Positions 1-8,567 are shown, counted from the stretch's first letter. The stretch: DNA of 64,000 bases from CAVUBL01 sp963837945 (GCA_963837945.1 CAWIQD010000016.1:62001-126000); one strand, 5' to 3'. The notes: a model not told the origin generated them from the sequence alone. Program-made: numbers and translations.

Positions 1-1550
1 CGCTCAGCCGGGTGAGCTCGCGGCGCAGGTCGATCGGGTGCATCTTCGCCTGGTGGAGGAGGACGTAGGGCAGGATGCGCAGGTCCTCGACCTCGTCGCT
101 CGGCGAGGGCGGCGCAGGCGCCGGGGTGCCGTCGCCGGTGCCCGACGGGGCGGGTGCCGGCCGCGTCACCGGGCCGGTGAGCGCCACGATCCGGAGCAGG
201 AACCGGTGCAGGTCCCGGTGGTCGAAGACGATGAACAGGTCGTGCGTGAAGTAGGTGTACTCGATCGGGTACGCCTCGTTGCGCGTGCGCCGGCGCATCT
301 CTTCGAAGTACGAGCGGTCGGAGAGGAAGCAGAAGAAGGCGCGCTCGGCGACCAGCTTCTTGAGCCGCCGGACGAGCGAGGTGATGCGGTCGGAGAGGCC
401 CTCGACCTTGTCGAGCTCGTCGACGACGAAGAGTGGCACGAGGCCGGCGTCGAGGCAGCGGTCGACGAGCACCGGGATCTCGCGGTCGAGGGTGGCAACC
501 GTCAGGTCGCGGATGAACTTCGAGTCCTCGGTGATCGTGCGGCGCCGCGAGCGTCCCGCCGAGACCTTGAGCACGGTGGCGGCGCCCAGGGCGGCGATCA
601 CCCCGGTCACCGCAGCGAGCGGCCCGCCGGTCCCGGCGGCGACGGCGCCCGTGCCCACCAGGCCGCCGGTCAAGCAGGGCGGTGAGCGGCGACAGCAGGT
701 CCTTGCCCTGGTTGCTCGCGGCGACGCTCGCCTCGGCCTCCCGCTTCGCCTCGTCCTTCCACTCCTCCTCGCTGGTGAAGCTGCCCGAGATGCGGCGGTA
801 CATCTCGCAGGCGCTCGACAGGGCGACCAGCTCGCGCAGCCCCTGGTCGGGGCGCTCGGCGGCGATCGCCGGACCCGGCGCGAAGAGCACGCCGGTGTCG
901 AGGAGCCCGGCCTGGGACCAGATCTGGCGCAGCCGCCCGGTGCCGGGGCAGCGGTCCAGCTCGAGCTCGAGCTGGGCGGCGAGCTCGGCCAGAGTCGGGT
1001 CCGGGCGAGCGCCGGCGCGTGCCGGGCCGGTGAAGACCGCCTCGCGGAACCGGCCGGTCACCTCGCGGGCCAGGGAGCGATAGAGCTCGAGGGTGATCTG
1101 GATCAGGGCGTTCTCGGTCTCGTCGCGCGAGAGGGACCCCGGCGGCGGGCGGTCCTTCGCCTTGCCGGCGGCCGGGGCGGTCTCGCCGTCGCCCGCGCCA
1201 TTCGCCGGCTTCGCCGCCTCGCCCTGGCTCTCGACCGCCGTCGCCCGGGTGAGGTCGGGCAGCAGGTTGGGGCCGTGGAGGAAGACCGGCAGCACGCGGC
1301 GCGCCGGGTGCGGCGAGAGGTCCCGAAGCTCCTGGCAGACGTGGAGCACTAGGGTCGTCTTGCCCGAGCCGCGGTGGCCGGCGATCAGAAACGAGCGGCC
1401 CCGCACCTCGCCCAGGACGTAGTGCCTGGCCTCCTGCTTGAGCAGGCGGTAGGCGTCGGACTCGACCAGGATGATCGCGCCCGGGCCGGTCCCGAACGAG
1501 GTCGTGGATCGGCTGTAGGGCTCGACCGTCTCGCGGATGGCGATCGGCAT
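1..1550 (-). CDS. P-loop NTPase, 3' end beyond window, frameshifted
   Basis: The ATG at 1550 opens a frame with a Walker A motif (AGHRGSGKT, about residue 55). Near 665-680 the coding signal moves to another frame. That second frame gives a hydrophobic stretch, a Walker B-like segment (PLFVVDELDKVEGL) and then sensor-like sequence, and stays open to the window edge. I read this as one KAP/AAA-like ATPase with one or two transmembrane segments between its Walker motifs, broken by a single-base indel. It starts 11 bp after the small membrane protein gene on the same strand, so the two probably form an operon. The substrate is unknown. Confidence 0.6.
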   Translation of the reverse strand, partial: MPIAIRETVEPYSRSTTSFGTGPGAIILVESDAYRLLKQEARHYVLGEVRGRSFLIAGHRGSGKTTLVLHVCQELRDLSPHPARRVLPVFLHGPNLLPDLTRATAVESQGEAAKPANGAGDGETAPAAGKAKDRPPPGSLSRDETENALIQITLELYRSLAREVTGRFREAVFTGPARAGARPDPTLAELAAQLELELDRCPGTGRLRQIWSQAGLLDTGVLFAPGPAIAAERPDQGLRELVALSSACEMYRRISGSFTSEEEWKDEAKREAEASVAASNQGKDLLSPLTALLDRRPGGHGRRRRRDRRAARCGDRGDRRPGRRHRAQGLGGTLAAPHDHRGLEVHPRPDGCHPRPRDPGARRPLPRRRPRATLRRRRARQGRGPLRPHHLARPAAQEAGRRARLLLLPLRPLVLRRDAPAHAQRGVPDRVHLLHARPVHRLRPPGPAPVPAPDRGAHRPGDAAGTRPVGHRRRHPGACAALAERRGRGPAHPALRPPPPGEDAPDRPAPRAHPAE

Positions 1551-1561
1551 CCGGGCGCTCC

Positions 1562-2116
1562 TCAGGTCCCGGCGGCCGGCCCTGGCTGGGCCGCCTCGGC
1601 CGGCTCGTCGCCGCCGCCGGGCGCGGCGGGCTTCTCGGCACCCGCGCCGGCCGCCTTGCCCGCGGTACCGGCCTCCTTCTTGGGCTCCTTCTTCGCGCCA
1701 TTCGCGGCGGCCGGCGCCGCCACGCCGCTCCAGGTCGCGAACTCCGTCGAGCCGACGATCCGGTGGGTCAGGTAGCCGAACAGGCCGGCGAGGAAAAGCG
1801 CCCCCAGGAAGTAGACCAGCGCCGGCGAGAGCCGCCAGCCGCCGAGCCCGCCGCCCAGCCCGCCCCAGCTCGACTCGACGCTCGGCGGACCGCCGCGCGC
1901 GGTCGCGGTGAAGGCGAGGAAGAAGAGGGCGAGAGCGGCGCCCAGGAGGACGGCCGAGAGCAGGCCGAAGAGGAGGGCCGCGGTCCGCAGGCCGGCCGTG
2001 GCCGGGGTCACCGGACCGGCCGCCAGCCAGAGGACCAGCGCGCAGAGGAGGGCGGGGAAGAGGGCCAGCGCTGCCGCGGTCCAGATCGCCCAGCGTGGCA
2101 AGAGCGTCGAGCTCAT
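1562..2116 (-). CDS. small integral membrane protein, partner of the NTPase
   Basis: 184 residues. The ATG at 2116 is chosen because AAGGAAGG lies about 8 nt upstream; an in-frame start at 2236 would add an unlikely N-terminal extension. The N-terminal half has two or three hydrophobic helices (WAIWTAAALALFPALL, then a long Leu/Ala-rich segment). A further helix (ALVYFLGALFLAGLFGYL) lies near the middle, followed by a charged Ala/Pro-rich tail. No family recognised. Its tight spacing with the ATPase suggests a joint membrane-associated function. Confidence 0.6.
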   Translation of the reverse strand: MSSTLLPRWAIWTAAALALFPALLCALVLWLAAGPVTPATAGLRTAALLFGLLSAVLLGAALALFFLAFTATARGGPPSVESSWGGLGGGLGGWRLSPALVYFLGALFLAGLFGYLTHRIVGSTEFATWSGVAAPAAANGAKKEPKKEAGTAGKAAGAGAEKPAAPGGGDEPAEAAQPGPAAGT

Positions 2117-2361
2117 GCTGAAGTCCTTCCTTGGCGAAAGCGCAACGATAGCAGAGCCACCCCTCCGGAAGCATCCCCACTCGATGCACACGGAGACGAG
2201 CGCCGGTGCACGTGGTGCGGGGTCGAAATCCGCCACCGGCGAGGGGAAGATGCGATTGATATTTTTAATCTAATATCGCGTGGAGATCAAGAAAATCAAT
2301 TCATAGATTGACTTTGTTGGCTCGACCAGCAGTACGCTGAGACCCAGAAGGAGCGAGCCCT

Positions 2362-2712
2362 ATGGATCTCTCGAAAGCCCTTTGCCCCGAGTGCCGAGCC
2401 CCGATGAGGATCAGACGGCTGGTCTGTCCCCGTGGCCACCTCGCCATGGAGGGAGAGTTCGAAGTGCCGACCCTGGCTCGCCTGAGCCTCGAGGAGCAGC
2501 TCTTCGTGACCGCTTTCGTGCGCTGCCACGGCTCGATCAAGCGGATGGAGGAGCTGTTCGAGATCAGCTATCCGACGGTGAAGAACCGGTTGAACGCCGT
2601 CGCCGGCAAGCTCGACCGTGCCCTCGACGCCCCGGCCTCGAACCTCGAGGTCCTCGAGCGCCTGGAGAACGGCGACGTCACTGTGGAGGAAGCGCTGGCG
2701 GAGCTTCGCTGA
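2362..2712 (+). CDS. DUF2089 family regulator
   Basis: 116 residues. A zinc-ribbon-like start (CPEC, then CPRGH) is followed by a helix-turn-helix region (SIKRMEELFEISYPTVKNRL) and a C-terminal SHOCT-like helix pair (LENGDVTVEEALAEL). This is the DUF2089 layout. AAGGAG sits upstream of the ATG. DUF2089 proteins are small DNA-binding regulators often paired with a SHOCT-like protein, as here with the next gene 65 bp downstream. The target is not known. Confidence 0.85.
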   Translation: MDLSKALCPECRAPMRIRRLVCPRGHLAMEGEFEVPTLARLSLEEQLFVTAFVRCHGSIKRMEELFEISYPTVKNRLNAVAGKLDRALDAPASNLEVLERLENGDVTVEEALAELR

Positions 2713-2777
2713 GCGGCGGGGCGCCAGAGATCGGGAAACGGTAGGTCGCCTATCGCGGCCGGAAAGGAGAACGGACG

Positions 2778-3209
2778 ATGTCTGCGGAACGACGGAAGGT
2801 CCTGGAGATGCTCGCGGCGGGCAAGATCACCGCGGAAGAGGCGGAGAAGCTCCTCGAACGCCTGGCCTCGCCCGGCGCGCCGAACAACGCTCCCGAGCGC
2901 GACGCGGCGGGCGCCGCCGACACTCGGGAGGGCGAAGGGCGTCCGCGGGCTCCACGCTTCCTGCGCGTCGTCGTGGACTCGCCCAAGCGCGACAGCGTCA
3001 ACATCCGGCTGCCGTTGGGGCTCATCCGGACCGGTCTCAAGCTGTCGACCATCCTGCCGGGGAGGGTCAGCCAACGCTTGTCCGAACGGGGCATCGACCT
3101 CTCCGAGCTGGGCAAGCTCGACGACGAGACCCTGATCGCCGAGCTCGCCGCGCTCCAGGTCGACATCAAGGCCGAGGACGGCGAGACGGTCCGCGTCTTC
3201 TGCGAGTAG
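2778..3209 (+). CDS. SHOCT-like domain protein, DUF2089-associated
   Basis: 143 residues. The N-terminus (VLEMLAAGKITAEEAEKLLE) repeats the SHOCT-like motif found at the end of the preceding DUF2089 protein. A low-complexity linker and a conserved C-terminal part (about residues 65-143) of mixed helices follow, beginning LRVVVDSPKRDSVNIRLP. No transmembrane segment. AAAGGAG precedes the ATG. It probably works with the DUF2089 regulator; biochemical role unknown. Confidence 0.75.
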   Translation: MSAERRKVLEMLAAGKITAEEAEKLLERLASPGAPNNAPERDAAGAADTREGEGRPRAPRFLRVVVDSPKRDSVNIRLPLGLIRTGLKLSTILPGRVSQRLSERGIDLSELGKLDDETLIAELAALQVDIKAEDGETVRVFCE

Positions 3210-3270
3210 CGAAGGGAGTCGGATCGATCCAGAGATCCAGGTCACCTGTGGCTCGCGGGAAGCTGCCGAG

Positions 3271-3286
3271 AGGTGCCTGGCACCTT
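3271..3286. repeat. palindrome AGGTGCCTGGCACCTT, solo end of the TA-island repeat family
   Basis: A near-perfect palindrome. Related copies of the core (AAGTGGSTGGCACCTTCC) lie at 4446-4459, 7038-7055, 7859-7879, 8898-8920, 9261-9280, 10601-10620, 12097-12118, 49886-49904 and 50651-50669. All are at the edges of small TA genes. The core equals the terminal inverted repeat of the ~340-bp element described at 8568-8912. Confidence 0.6.
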
Positions 3287-3318
3287 CGCGCGCCTTTGCG
3301 GCTGATATCGTTTGCCCG

Positions 3319-3558
3319 ATGTCGACCGCCGTCCCTCCCACGGAATCCGTCGAAGCCGAGCTGCGCCGGCTCGTCGACGACTACCGCGCGCGCTGCCTCT
3401 GGTTCCTTCGCGAGGACCTCTATCCCGCAACGCGGGAGGAGGCCCTGCGGGTGCTGGAGCAGATCGAGCGGAACGGAGACCGGGAGGCTTTCATCCGCGC
3501 CGGGAAGATCCGACGATGGCTCTCACAGACATCCAGCGCGCCGTCTGTCGCCTCCTAG
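3319..3558 (+). CDS. small conserved hypothetical protein
   Basis: 79 residues, predicted all-helical (ELRRLVDDYRARCLWFLRED, then EEALRVLEQIERNGDREAF). Short proteins of this pattern occur beside mobile TA genes. Its last 12 codons overlap the 3' end of the convergent DUF5615 gene, which suggests that a rearrangement joined the two. Function unknown. Confidence 0.5.
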   Translation: MSTAVPPTESVEAELRRLVDDYRARCLWFLREDLYPATREEALRVLEQIERNGDREAFIRAGKIRRWLSQTSSAPSVAS

Positions 3559-3813
3559 CCGAGCGGTGCGTCCAACGACACCTGGCATGGGGCCTCCTGC
3601 CTTGAGACGCTCGAAGGCGAAACCCGGTACGGTATTCGCGTCGTGCGTCAGAACGATCCGCCTCTCCTGCGCTGCGCGCTCCAGGATTTCGGGATCGTCC
3701 ACCTGCCGCATCCCGAGCTCCTGCACCGACACCAGGTCGACATCGGGTAGGCGGGGCCGCAGGCCCATCTGAATACGGCCGTTGAAGTTCTCGTCCGCGA
3801 GGAGGGCGAGCAC
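3523..3813 (-). CDS. DUF5615 PIN-like toxin, C-terminally truncated
   Basis: 96 residues. The N-terminal core matches DUF5615 PIN-like nucleases: LLADENFNGRI with its first acidic residues, then RIVLTHDANTVPGFAFERL. The family usually runs on to about 115 residues with a conserved end after MPGV. Here the frame turns into Arg/Gly-rich sequence and stops, so the C-terminus has been lost. Its antitoxin is DUF433 at 4008-4337, now separated by a MITE. Probably inactive. Confidence 0.65.
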   Translation of the reverse strand: MLALLADENFNGRIQMGLRPRLPDVDLVSVQELGMRQVDDPEILERAAQERRIVLTHDANTVPGFAFERLKAGGPMPGVVGRTARLGGDRRRAGCL

Positions 3814-3822
3814 GACGGCTCA

Positions 3823-4007
3823 GAGCTTGTGAATAAATCTCCGGCCGTCGCGAGGGCGCGGGCACCGCCGCGCGGAGCGCGGTGGTCGGGGCGCCCCTCG
3901 CAAGGCGCGCCGACGCAGGCGTAGCGGGGCCTACGTCGAGGAGGCGTAACGCCGCGAGGGGCGATTCGGGGGCGCCCGCAGTAGGTCGGAGATTCATTCA
4001 CAAGCTC
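3823..4007. mobile_element. 185-bp MITE-like element between a TA pair
   Basis: The ends are 21-bp inverted repeats (left GAGCTTGTGAATAAA..., right its complement) that match at 20 of 21 positions. TCA flanks both sides (3820-3822 and 4008-4010) as a likely target duplication. No coding frame is evident; the inside holds further inverted repeats (GCGAGG/CCTCGC type). The right-hand TCA also forms the stop codon of the DUF433 gene. Confidence 0.75.
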
Positions 4008-4337
4008 TCAGCGCTGGGCCTGTCGAGCGCGGAGCCGGCGCCGGAGCTCGGCGGTGGGAAATCGCTCCTCGATCTTTCGGCGGATCTCCTCTGCTTCCGC
4101 CGCCCGTTCCGCCAGGTATGCATCCACCTCGCCGCGGTGGCGGAGCACGTAGGCGATCGTGGCGTAGACATCCGGCAACGCGAGGCTCGGGAAGGAAAGG
4201 ACGTTCTCCTCAGGGGAGGCGCCGGTATCGTAGGCATGCACGACCGTATCGAGCGTAACGCGCGTGCCACCGACTCGCACCACGCCATCGGCGTTGGTGG
4301 TCAGGGGCGGTACTTCCTGTGTGGCGGTCAGTGCCAT
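4008..4337 (-). CDS. DUF433 antitoxin
   Basis: 109 residues with the DUF433 core: VRVGGTRVTLDTVVHAYDTG, then SPEENVLSF and LPDVYATIAYVLRHRGEVDAYL. The start has GGAG 6 nt upstream, the same arrangement as the second DUF433 gene at 9367-9696, with which it shares most of its sequence. DUF433 proteins pair with DUF5615 PIN-like toxins; the toxin gene follows after the inserted MITE. Confidence 0.85.
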   Translation of the reverse strand: MALTATQEVPPLTTNADGVVRVGGTRVTLDTVVHAYDTGASPEENVLSFPSLALPDVYATIAYVLRHRGEVDAYLAERAAEAEEIRRKIEERFPTAELRRRLRARQAQR

Positions 4338-4395
4338 GGAATGCTCCAGCTAGATGGCTGCCAGTATAGCCTGGGTTTTGAAGGGTAGCAGCTCA

Positions 4396-4459
4396 CTCGG
4401 AGCCCCCGGCCCTGCCCGCCCGTCTCGGGCTCAGAGGGACCTGTAAAGTGGGTGGTGCC
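4396..4459. repeat. 3' fragment of the TA-island repeat element
   Basis: About 64 bp matching the right-hand end of the ~340-bp repeats at 7.7-12.1 kb (CTCGGAGCCCCCGGCCC ... AAGTGGGTGGTGCC). It lies just downstream of the SDR gene. Only the right terminal part is kept. Confidence 0.6.
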
Positions 4460-4564
4460 CTCCCGCTCCTCGCCTGCGACGACCGGCCTCACGGGTTGGC
4501 GAAGATCCCGTGGCCACCGATCCGGCGCCAGCGGACGACCGGAACCGGCTGCTCGATGACGCGC

Positions 4565-6031
4565 TCACTCGCCCTCGCGCGGCCGCTGGGCCGCCGCCGC
4601 GATCCCACGGAGCATCCCCGCGAACACCCACTGATGGAATGGATACAGGGCGTACCAGTAGAGCCGCCCGGGCAGCCCGACCGGATCGAAGAGGGCGGTT
4701 TGCCGAATCGTCGACGATGAGTCGTCGCCGGAGACCTCGAACTCCAGCCAGGCCCGCCCGGGCAGCCGCATCTCGGCGGCGAGGCGCAAGTGGCGGTCGG
4801 GCTCGAACGCTTCGACACGCCAGAAGTCGACCGGATCGCCGACGCGCAGGGTCTCGGGGTCGCGGCGCCCACGGCGCATCCCCACGCCCCCCACGAGCAG
4901 GTCGAGGAAGCCGCGAAGTCGCCACAGCCCGTTCCAGGCGTACCAACCCGTCTGGCCGCCGATCCGTCGAATGGGCTCGAAGGCCGCGTCGGGCGGTGCG
5001 GCGATCCGCGTCGTTCGCGAGTCGATGAGACGCGCCTTGAACTGCACGTCGGACCAGGAGGGCATCGGCCCGGAGGAGGAGAGGGCATCCGACCAGCGCG
5101 TCGCCGCGATCTCCCGGTCTTCCTTGGCGAGTGCGTGGCGAATGGCGGCTTCGATCCCCATCGGCCGTACGTCGAAGGTCTTCAACGCGGCGTCGTTCCG
5201 CACGACTGTCGAGTGGACGATGCTCTCGATCAGCTTCCGGCCCACGCGGGCGTAGAGAGGCGTCACCAGCCCCAGCCACAAGCTCGAGAGATACGGTGTC
5301 AGTACCGGCACCGGGATCATGAGCAGGCGCACGCCGCGGCACCGTGCGTAGACGCGCATGATGTCCGCGTAGGACACCTGGTCCGCACCACCGATCTCGT
5401 AGATGGCGGAGCCGGAGATCCGTACGTCGAGGGCCGCCGTCAGGTACTCGATGAGGTCTTCGATGGCAATCGGCTGCGCGGTCATCGAGGTCCACTTCGG
5501 CGTGACCATCAGGGGCAATCGCTCCACCAGCGAGCGAATCATTTCGAACGACAGGCTTCCGGAGCCGATGACGATGGAGGCCCGGAGCTCGATCGTGGGT
5601 ACCCCGGACTCGCGCAAGATCCGTCCCACTTCCTGGCGGCTGCGCAGATGCGGCGAGAGGCTCTCCTCGTCGGGTCCCAGGCCGCCGACGTAGATGATGT
5701 GCTCGACGCCCGCCGCCTTCGCCGTCTCGGCGAAGTTGCGGGCCGCCTGCCGGTCGGCTTCCTCGAAAGACCCCTTCGAGCCCATCGAGTGGACCAGGTA
5801 GTAGGCGACGTCGACTCCGTCCAAGGCGGTCTGGAGGCTCTCCCGATCGAGCACGTCGCCTCGCACGACTTCGGTCGAGGCGGCCACCCGGGGCGCGAGA
5901 AAGTCGGGCCGTCGTGCCAGGCAGCGCACGCGGTACCCCCGCTGCTCGAGCACCTGCAGCAGGCGCCCACCGATGTAGCCCGTCGCACCGGTCAGGAGGA
6001 TCAGGGGCTGCTCGGCCGGGTCGTTTCGCAT
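4565..6031 (-). CDS. SDR-family NAD(P)-binding protein with DUF2867 C-terminus
   Basis: 488 residues. The N-terminus has the Rossmann nucleotide-binding motif TGATGYIGG (residues 14-22) and NmrA/SDR features (VDVAYYLVHSMG, VEHIIYVGGLG). From about residue 330 the sequence fits the DUF2867 ligand-binding-like domain, including the run from ARLIDSRTTRIAAPPDAAF to LPGRLYWYALYPFHQWVF. This two-domain layout is common in soil bacteria. It probably acts as a cytosolic NAD(P)H-dependent reductase or epimerase-like enzyme. The substrate cannot be read from the sequence. Confidence 0.8.
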   Translation of the reverse strand: MRNDPAEQPLILLTGATGYIGGRLLQVLEQRGYRVRCLARRPDFLAPRVAASTEVVRGDVLDRESLQTALDGVDVAYYLVHSMGSKGSFEEADRQAARNFAETAKAAGVEHIIYVGGLGPDEESLSPHLRSRQEVGRILRESGVPTIELRASIVIGSGSLSFEMIRSLVERLPLMVTPKWTSMTAQPIAIEDLIEYLTAALDVRISGSAIYEIGGADQVSYADIMRVYARCRGVRLLMIPVPVLTPYLSSLWLGLVTPLYARVGRKLIESIVHSTVVRNDAALKTFDVRPMGIEAAIRHALAKEDREIAATRWSDALSSSGPMPSWSDVQFKARLIDSRTTRIAAPPDAAFEPIRRIGGQTGWYAWNGLWRLRGFLDLLVGGVGMRRGRRDPETLRVGDPVDFWRVEAFEPDRHLRLAAEMRLPGRAWLEFEVSGDDSSSTIRQTALFDPVGLPGRLYWYALYPFHQWVFAGMLRGIAAAAQRPREGE

Positions 6032-6223
6032 CGGAGCCGGTCCAGTGGGCGGCGTGCGCGTTCCAGGGATTGGTCTTCGAGGAAGCGGGGACGCGCGGCT
6101 CGCCTGATCTTATCGGTCGCGGGAGCGATCGAGGGGTGGTTGCACCTTCCCACGCCACCTCGTCCCGTGCCCGCGCCGCACCGAAAGCGCACGATGTAAT
6201 TTTTGTGCTACGATTCGTCGCCC

Positions 6224-6640
6224 ATGGCCAAGTCGAAGCCCTTCAGCATCCGCCTCTCCGCCCTCACCGACGAGCTGATCACCCGCGAGGCGCGGCGCAC
6301 TCACCGTAGCAAGGGAGCGGTCGTCGAGCTGCTGGCCGACGAGGCTTTGCGCACGCGGCGTTTCCCCGGGATCGCGTTCCGCAGCTCGGACTGGAACCGC
6401 CGCCCGTGGGTCATCGGTACGGCGCTCGACGTGTGGGAGATCGTCGCCGCCTCTCGGCGCTTCGAGTCACCACGGGACATGGCGGCCCGAACCGAACTCG
6501 ACGAGAGACAGGTCCGGCTCGCCCTCGCCTACTACGAGGAGTTCCCCGACGAGATCGACGCCGCGATCCGGGAGAACGAGACGCCGATCGGACGTCTCCA
6601 GCGCGAGTACCCCACGATCGCCACCATCACGGCCGAGTAG
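6224..6640 (+). CDS. DUF433-like antitoxin with ribbon-helix-helix N-terminus
   Basis: 138 residues from the ATG at 6224; an upstream in-frame start at 6203 has no better support. The N-terminus resembles a ribbon-helix-helix fold (FSIRLSALTDELITREARRT). The second half is DUF433-like (FPGIAFRSSDWNRRPWVIGT, LDVWEIVAASRRF). It ends 16 bp before a PIN-like DUF5615 gene, so it is the antitoxin of that pair. Confidence 0.75.
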   Translation: MAKSKPFSIRLSALTDELITREARRTHRSKGAVVELLADEALRTRRFPGIAFRSSDWNRRPWVIGTALDVWEIVAASRRFESPRDMAARTELDERQVRLALAYYEEFPDEIDAAIRENETPIGRLQREYPTIATITAE

Positions 6641-6656
6641 CGGCGGCCTTCACCCG

Positions 6657-7025
6657 ATGCGGTTACTCCTCGACGCCCACGTCTCCGGCCGTGTGATCGC
6701 CCGCCGGCTGCGCGAGCGTGGCCACGACGTTCGGGCCGTCAACGAGGAGCCTCAGCTCGACGGCTGGGACGACGCCCCGCTCCTCGAGCTCGCGGCGGCC
6801 GAGGGACGCGTCATGATCACCTTCAACGTCAAGGACTTCCCGCGAATCTGTTCGGAGTGGGCTGGCGCCGGCAAGCACCACGCCGGTTGCCTGATCCTGG
6901 TGGGAATCGACCACGGCGAGTTCGGAACGGTCCTCCGGGTGATCGACGCCGCGCTCACCGCCCGCCCCGACCCGGCAGAGTGGCGCGACTACGCCGCCTG
7001 GGGCACCCGGCGGAGCGGCGAGTGA
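6657..7025 (+). CDS. DUF5615 PIN-like toxin
   Basis: 122 residues and full length for the family. Visible features are MRLLLDAHVSGRV with the first Asp, VRAVNEE, a second acidic cluster (WDDAPLLELA) and VMITFNVKDFPRI. This matches the PIN-like ribonuclease fold of DUF5615. It follows its antitoxin by 16 bp. Its last codons overlap the convergent AlbA_2 chimera. Confidence 0.8.
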   Translation: MRLLLDAHVSGRVIARRLRERGHDVRAVNEEPQLDGWDDAPLLELAAAEGRVMITFNVKDFPRICSEWAGAGKHHAGCLILVGIDHGEFGTVLRVIDAALTARPDPAEWRDYAAWGTRRSGE

Positions 7026-7348
7026 AACCGCCCTGAGAAGTGGCTGGCACCTCCCGCGGTGGCCTCTGCCGCGATAGACACATCGAACGCGAGGATCTCT
7101 CGGCCGTCGAGCATGAGCCGCCCGACTCGGCACTTGACAGAAGGGCGAAGGCGGAGCTCGGGCGCTGCGAAGAAAGTCTCGATTGCTTCTTCGGGATAGT
7201 CATGACCCGATGGCGAACCGTCGTCTTCGACACCTAGGAGAAGGAGTCCCCCATCGGCGTTGGCGAAAGCCGCCACGTACTCGGCGATCGTGTCTGGTAC
7301 TGAGCGCCGTCCGAGCAGTCTGGGGAAGAGCAGCAGGTCACGCGACAC
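6989..7348 (-). pseudogene. chimera: first 8 codons of hepT fused to an AlbA_2/Schlafen fragment
   Basis: The frame starts at the GTG (7348) that overlaps the mntA stop, as in the intact copy at 11468. Only VSRDLLLF of HepT is kept. It then continues into an AlbA_2-type DNA-binding segment (DTIAEYVAAFANADGGLLLL, GVEDDG) that lacks the domain start. It stops inside sequence overlapping the neighbouring toxin gene. This is a recombination product, not a normal HEPN toxin. Confidence 0.65.
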
Positions 7349-7628
7349 GAATGGCCTCGCTCTCGACGTACGGGCGCACTCGGTCTCGAAGCCCTCGTTC
7401 CGTGACCAGGTCGACCCGCGCATCGAGGAGATCCTCCAGGAAGATCCGCAGCTTCATGAACTTGGAGAAGCTCGGCGAGGCCGCGAAGTCCACGAGGATG
7501 TCCACGTCACTTCCCTCGGACGCCTCGTCCCGGGCGACCGATCCGAACAGCCGCATCGAGGTCACGCCGAATCGGCGGATCTCTTCACGGTGCTGTTCCA
7601 GAAGCCGGAGTATCTCGTCCCGCTGCAT
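7338..7628 (-). CDS. mntA: MntA-type nucleotidyltransferase antitoxin, copy 1
   Basis: 96 residues. The minimal nucleotidyltransferase signature is clear: LFGSVARDEASEGSDVDILV (GSx10DxD), followed by the family end (VDLVTERGLRDRVRPYV). AGGAGAG lies upstream of the ATG. In known MntA/HepT systems this enzyme AMPylates and silences a HEPN RNase. Here the HEPN partner is destroyed. The gene is nearly identical to 11458-11748, so one is a recent duplicate. Confidence 0.85.
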   Translation of the reverse strand: MQRDEILRLLEQHREEIRRFGVTSMRLFGSVARDEASEGSDVDILVDFAASPSFSKFMKLRIFLEDLLDARVDLVTERGLRDRVRPYVESEAIRVA

Positions 7629-7689
7629 GAGGCTCTCCTCGCACGTTATCTTAGCGCCCAGTGCCCTTCAGGCCAGACGATCTCTGCCC

Positions 7690-7872
7690 GAGGCTCTGCG
7701 GCTCGCGTGTGATGGCGGTAGCTTCCGACCGTCCCGCCTCGCGGTCATCGTCGCCCACGACCAGCCTCGGCCGACCATGGACGAGCGGGCGCATCCGCCG
7801 AGCGCCGGCTCGGAGCCCCCGGCCCCTGCCCTCCCGTCTCGGACTCGGAGGAGCTGAAAAGTGGGTGGCACC
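7690..7872. repeat. partial copy (right half) of the TA-island repeat element
   Basis: Matches the right part of the 8568-8912 element, including GGGCGCATCCGCCGAGCGCC and the right terminal motif AAAAGTGGGTGGCACC. The left end is missing. It is followed at once by a short tandem of CCTTCCCGGTG. Confidence 0.65.
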
Positions 7873-7999
7873 TTCCCGGTGCCTTCCCGGTGGCGCTTCG
7901 GACTCGGGAAGGTTTGAAAGATGGGGGGCTCCTCCCAGCCTTCACCGTCGAGGACGTACCAGTTCCCAGCTGAGCCCGAAGAGGTAGACTGGAAGAGCA

Positions 8000-8206
8000 A
8001 TGGCCGAGCCACTGAATGAGCAGGTGCTCCTCTCGAAGCTTCGTTCCCTTCCTCGCGAGCGCCTGGCGGAGGTCGAGGATTTCGTCGACTTCCTCCGGGA
8101 GCGCGAGGTGGATCGCCAGGTGAGCCGGGCGATGACGGCAGCTTCGGAAGAGGCCTTCCGTGAGGTTTGGGACAACCCCGAGGATGCCGCCTACGACGCG
8201 CTATGA
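8000..8206 (+). CDS. DUF2281-type antitoxin
   Basis: 68 residues. The motif LPRERLAEVEDFVDFLRERE is typical of DUF2281 antitoxin-like proteins; the tail (SEEAFREVWDNPEDAAYD) is the usual acidic toxin-binding end. The stop overlaps the start region of the following MazF-like gene, which indicates translational coupling. Confidence 0.75.
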   Translation: MAEPLNEQVLLSKLRSLPRERLAEVEDFVDFLREREVDRQVSRAMTAASEEAFREVWDNPEDAAYDAL

Positions 8207-8531
8207 GTTCGGTGACGTCGTGTTGGTCCGCTTCCCGTTTACGGACCAGAGCACGACGAAGAAGCGGCCCGCCATCGTCGTCAGCTCCGCGAGCTACCAC
8301 CGGGAGCGGTCCGACCTCATCCTCATGGCCGTGACGAGCCAGATCGGTGCCATGCGCCGGACTGGCGACATCCTGGTCGAGGGGTGGCAAGAAGCAGGAC
8401 TCCTCAAGCCCTCCGTCGTCAAGCCGGTCGTTGCCACCGTTCAGAGGGATGGGGTGCTCCGGCGGCTTGGCCGCCTCGGCAAGGACGATCGCTCCAGCCT
8501 CCGGGAGTCGTTCTCGAAGATCTGTGGATAG
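8184..8531 (+). CDS. mazF: PemK/MazF-family mRNA interferase
   Basis: 115 residues from ATG 8184, preferred to an earlier in-frame ATG at 8160 because it lies closer to the antitoxin stop and matches the family start (YEFGDVVLVRFPFTDQ). Typical MazF features follow: KKRPAIVVSS, LILMAVTSQI, LLKPSVVKPVVATV and a C-terminal RLGKDDRSSL helix. It forms a TA pair with the preceding gene. A copy of its 3' end recurs at 10626-10706. Confidence 0.85.
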   Translation: MPPTTRYEFGDVVLVRFPFTDQSTTKKRPAIVVSSASYHRERSDLILMAVTSQIGAMRRTGDILVEGWQEAGLLKPSVVKPVVATVQRDGVLRRLGRLGKDDRSSLRESFSKICG

Positions 8532-8567
8532 ATCGCCGGACGGTCTGTTGACGAGTGCTGTTGACGA

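Noticed and set aside
7690..7872. Protein-coding reading of the TA-island repeat
   Set aside because: The frames are Arg/Pro/Gly-rich, differ in phase between copies and lack start signals; the nucleotide sequence is conserved instead.
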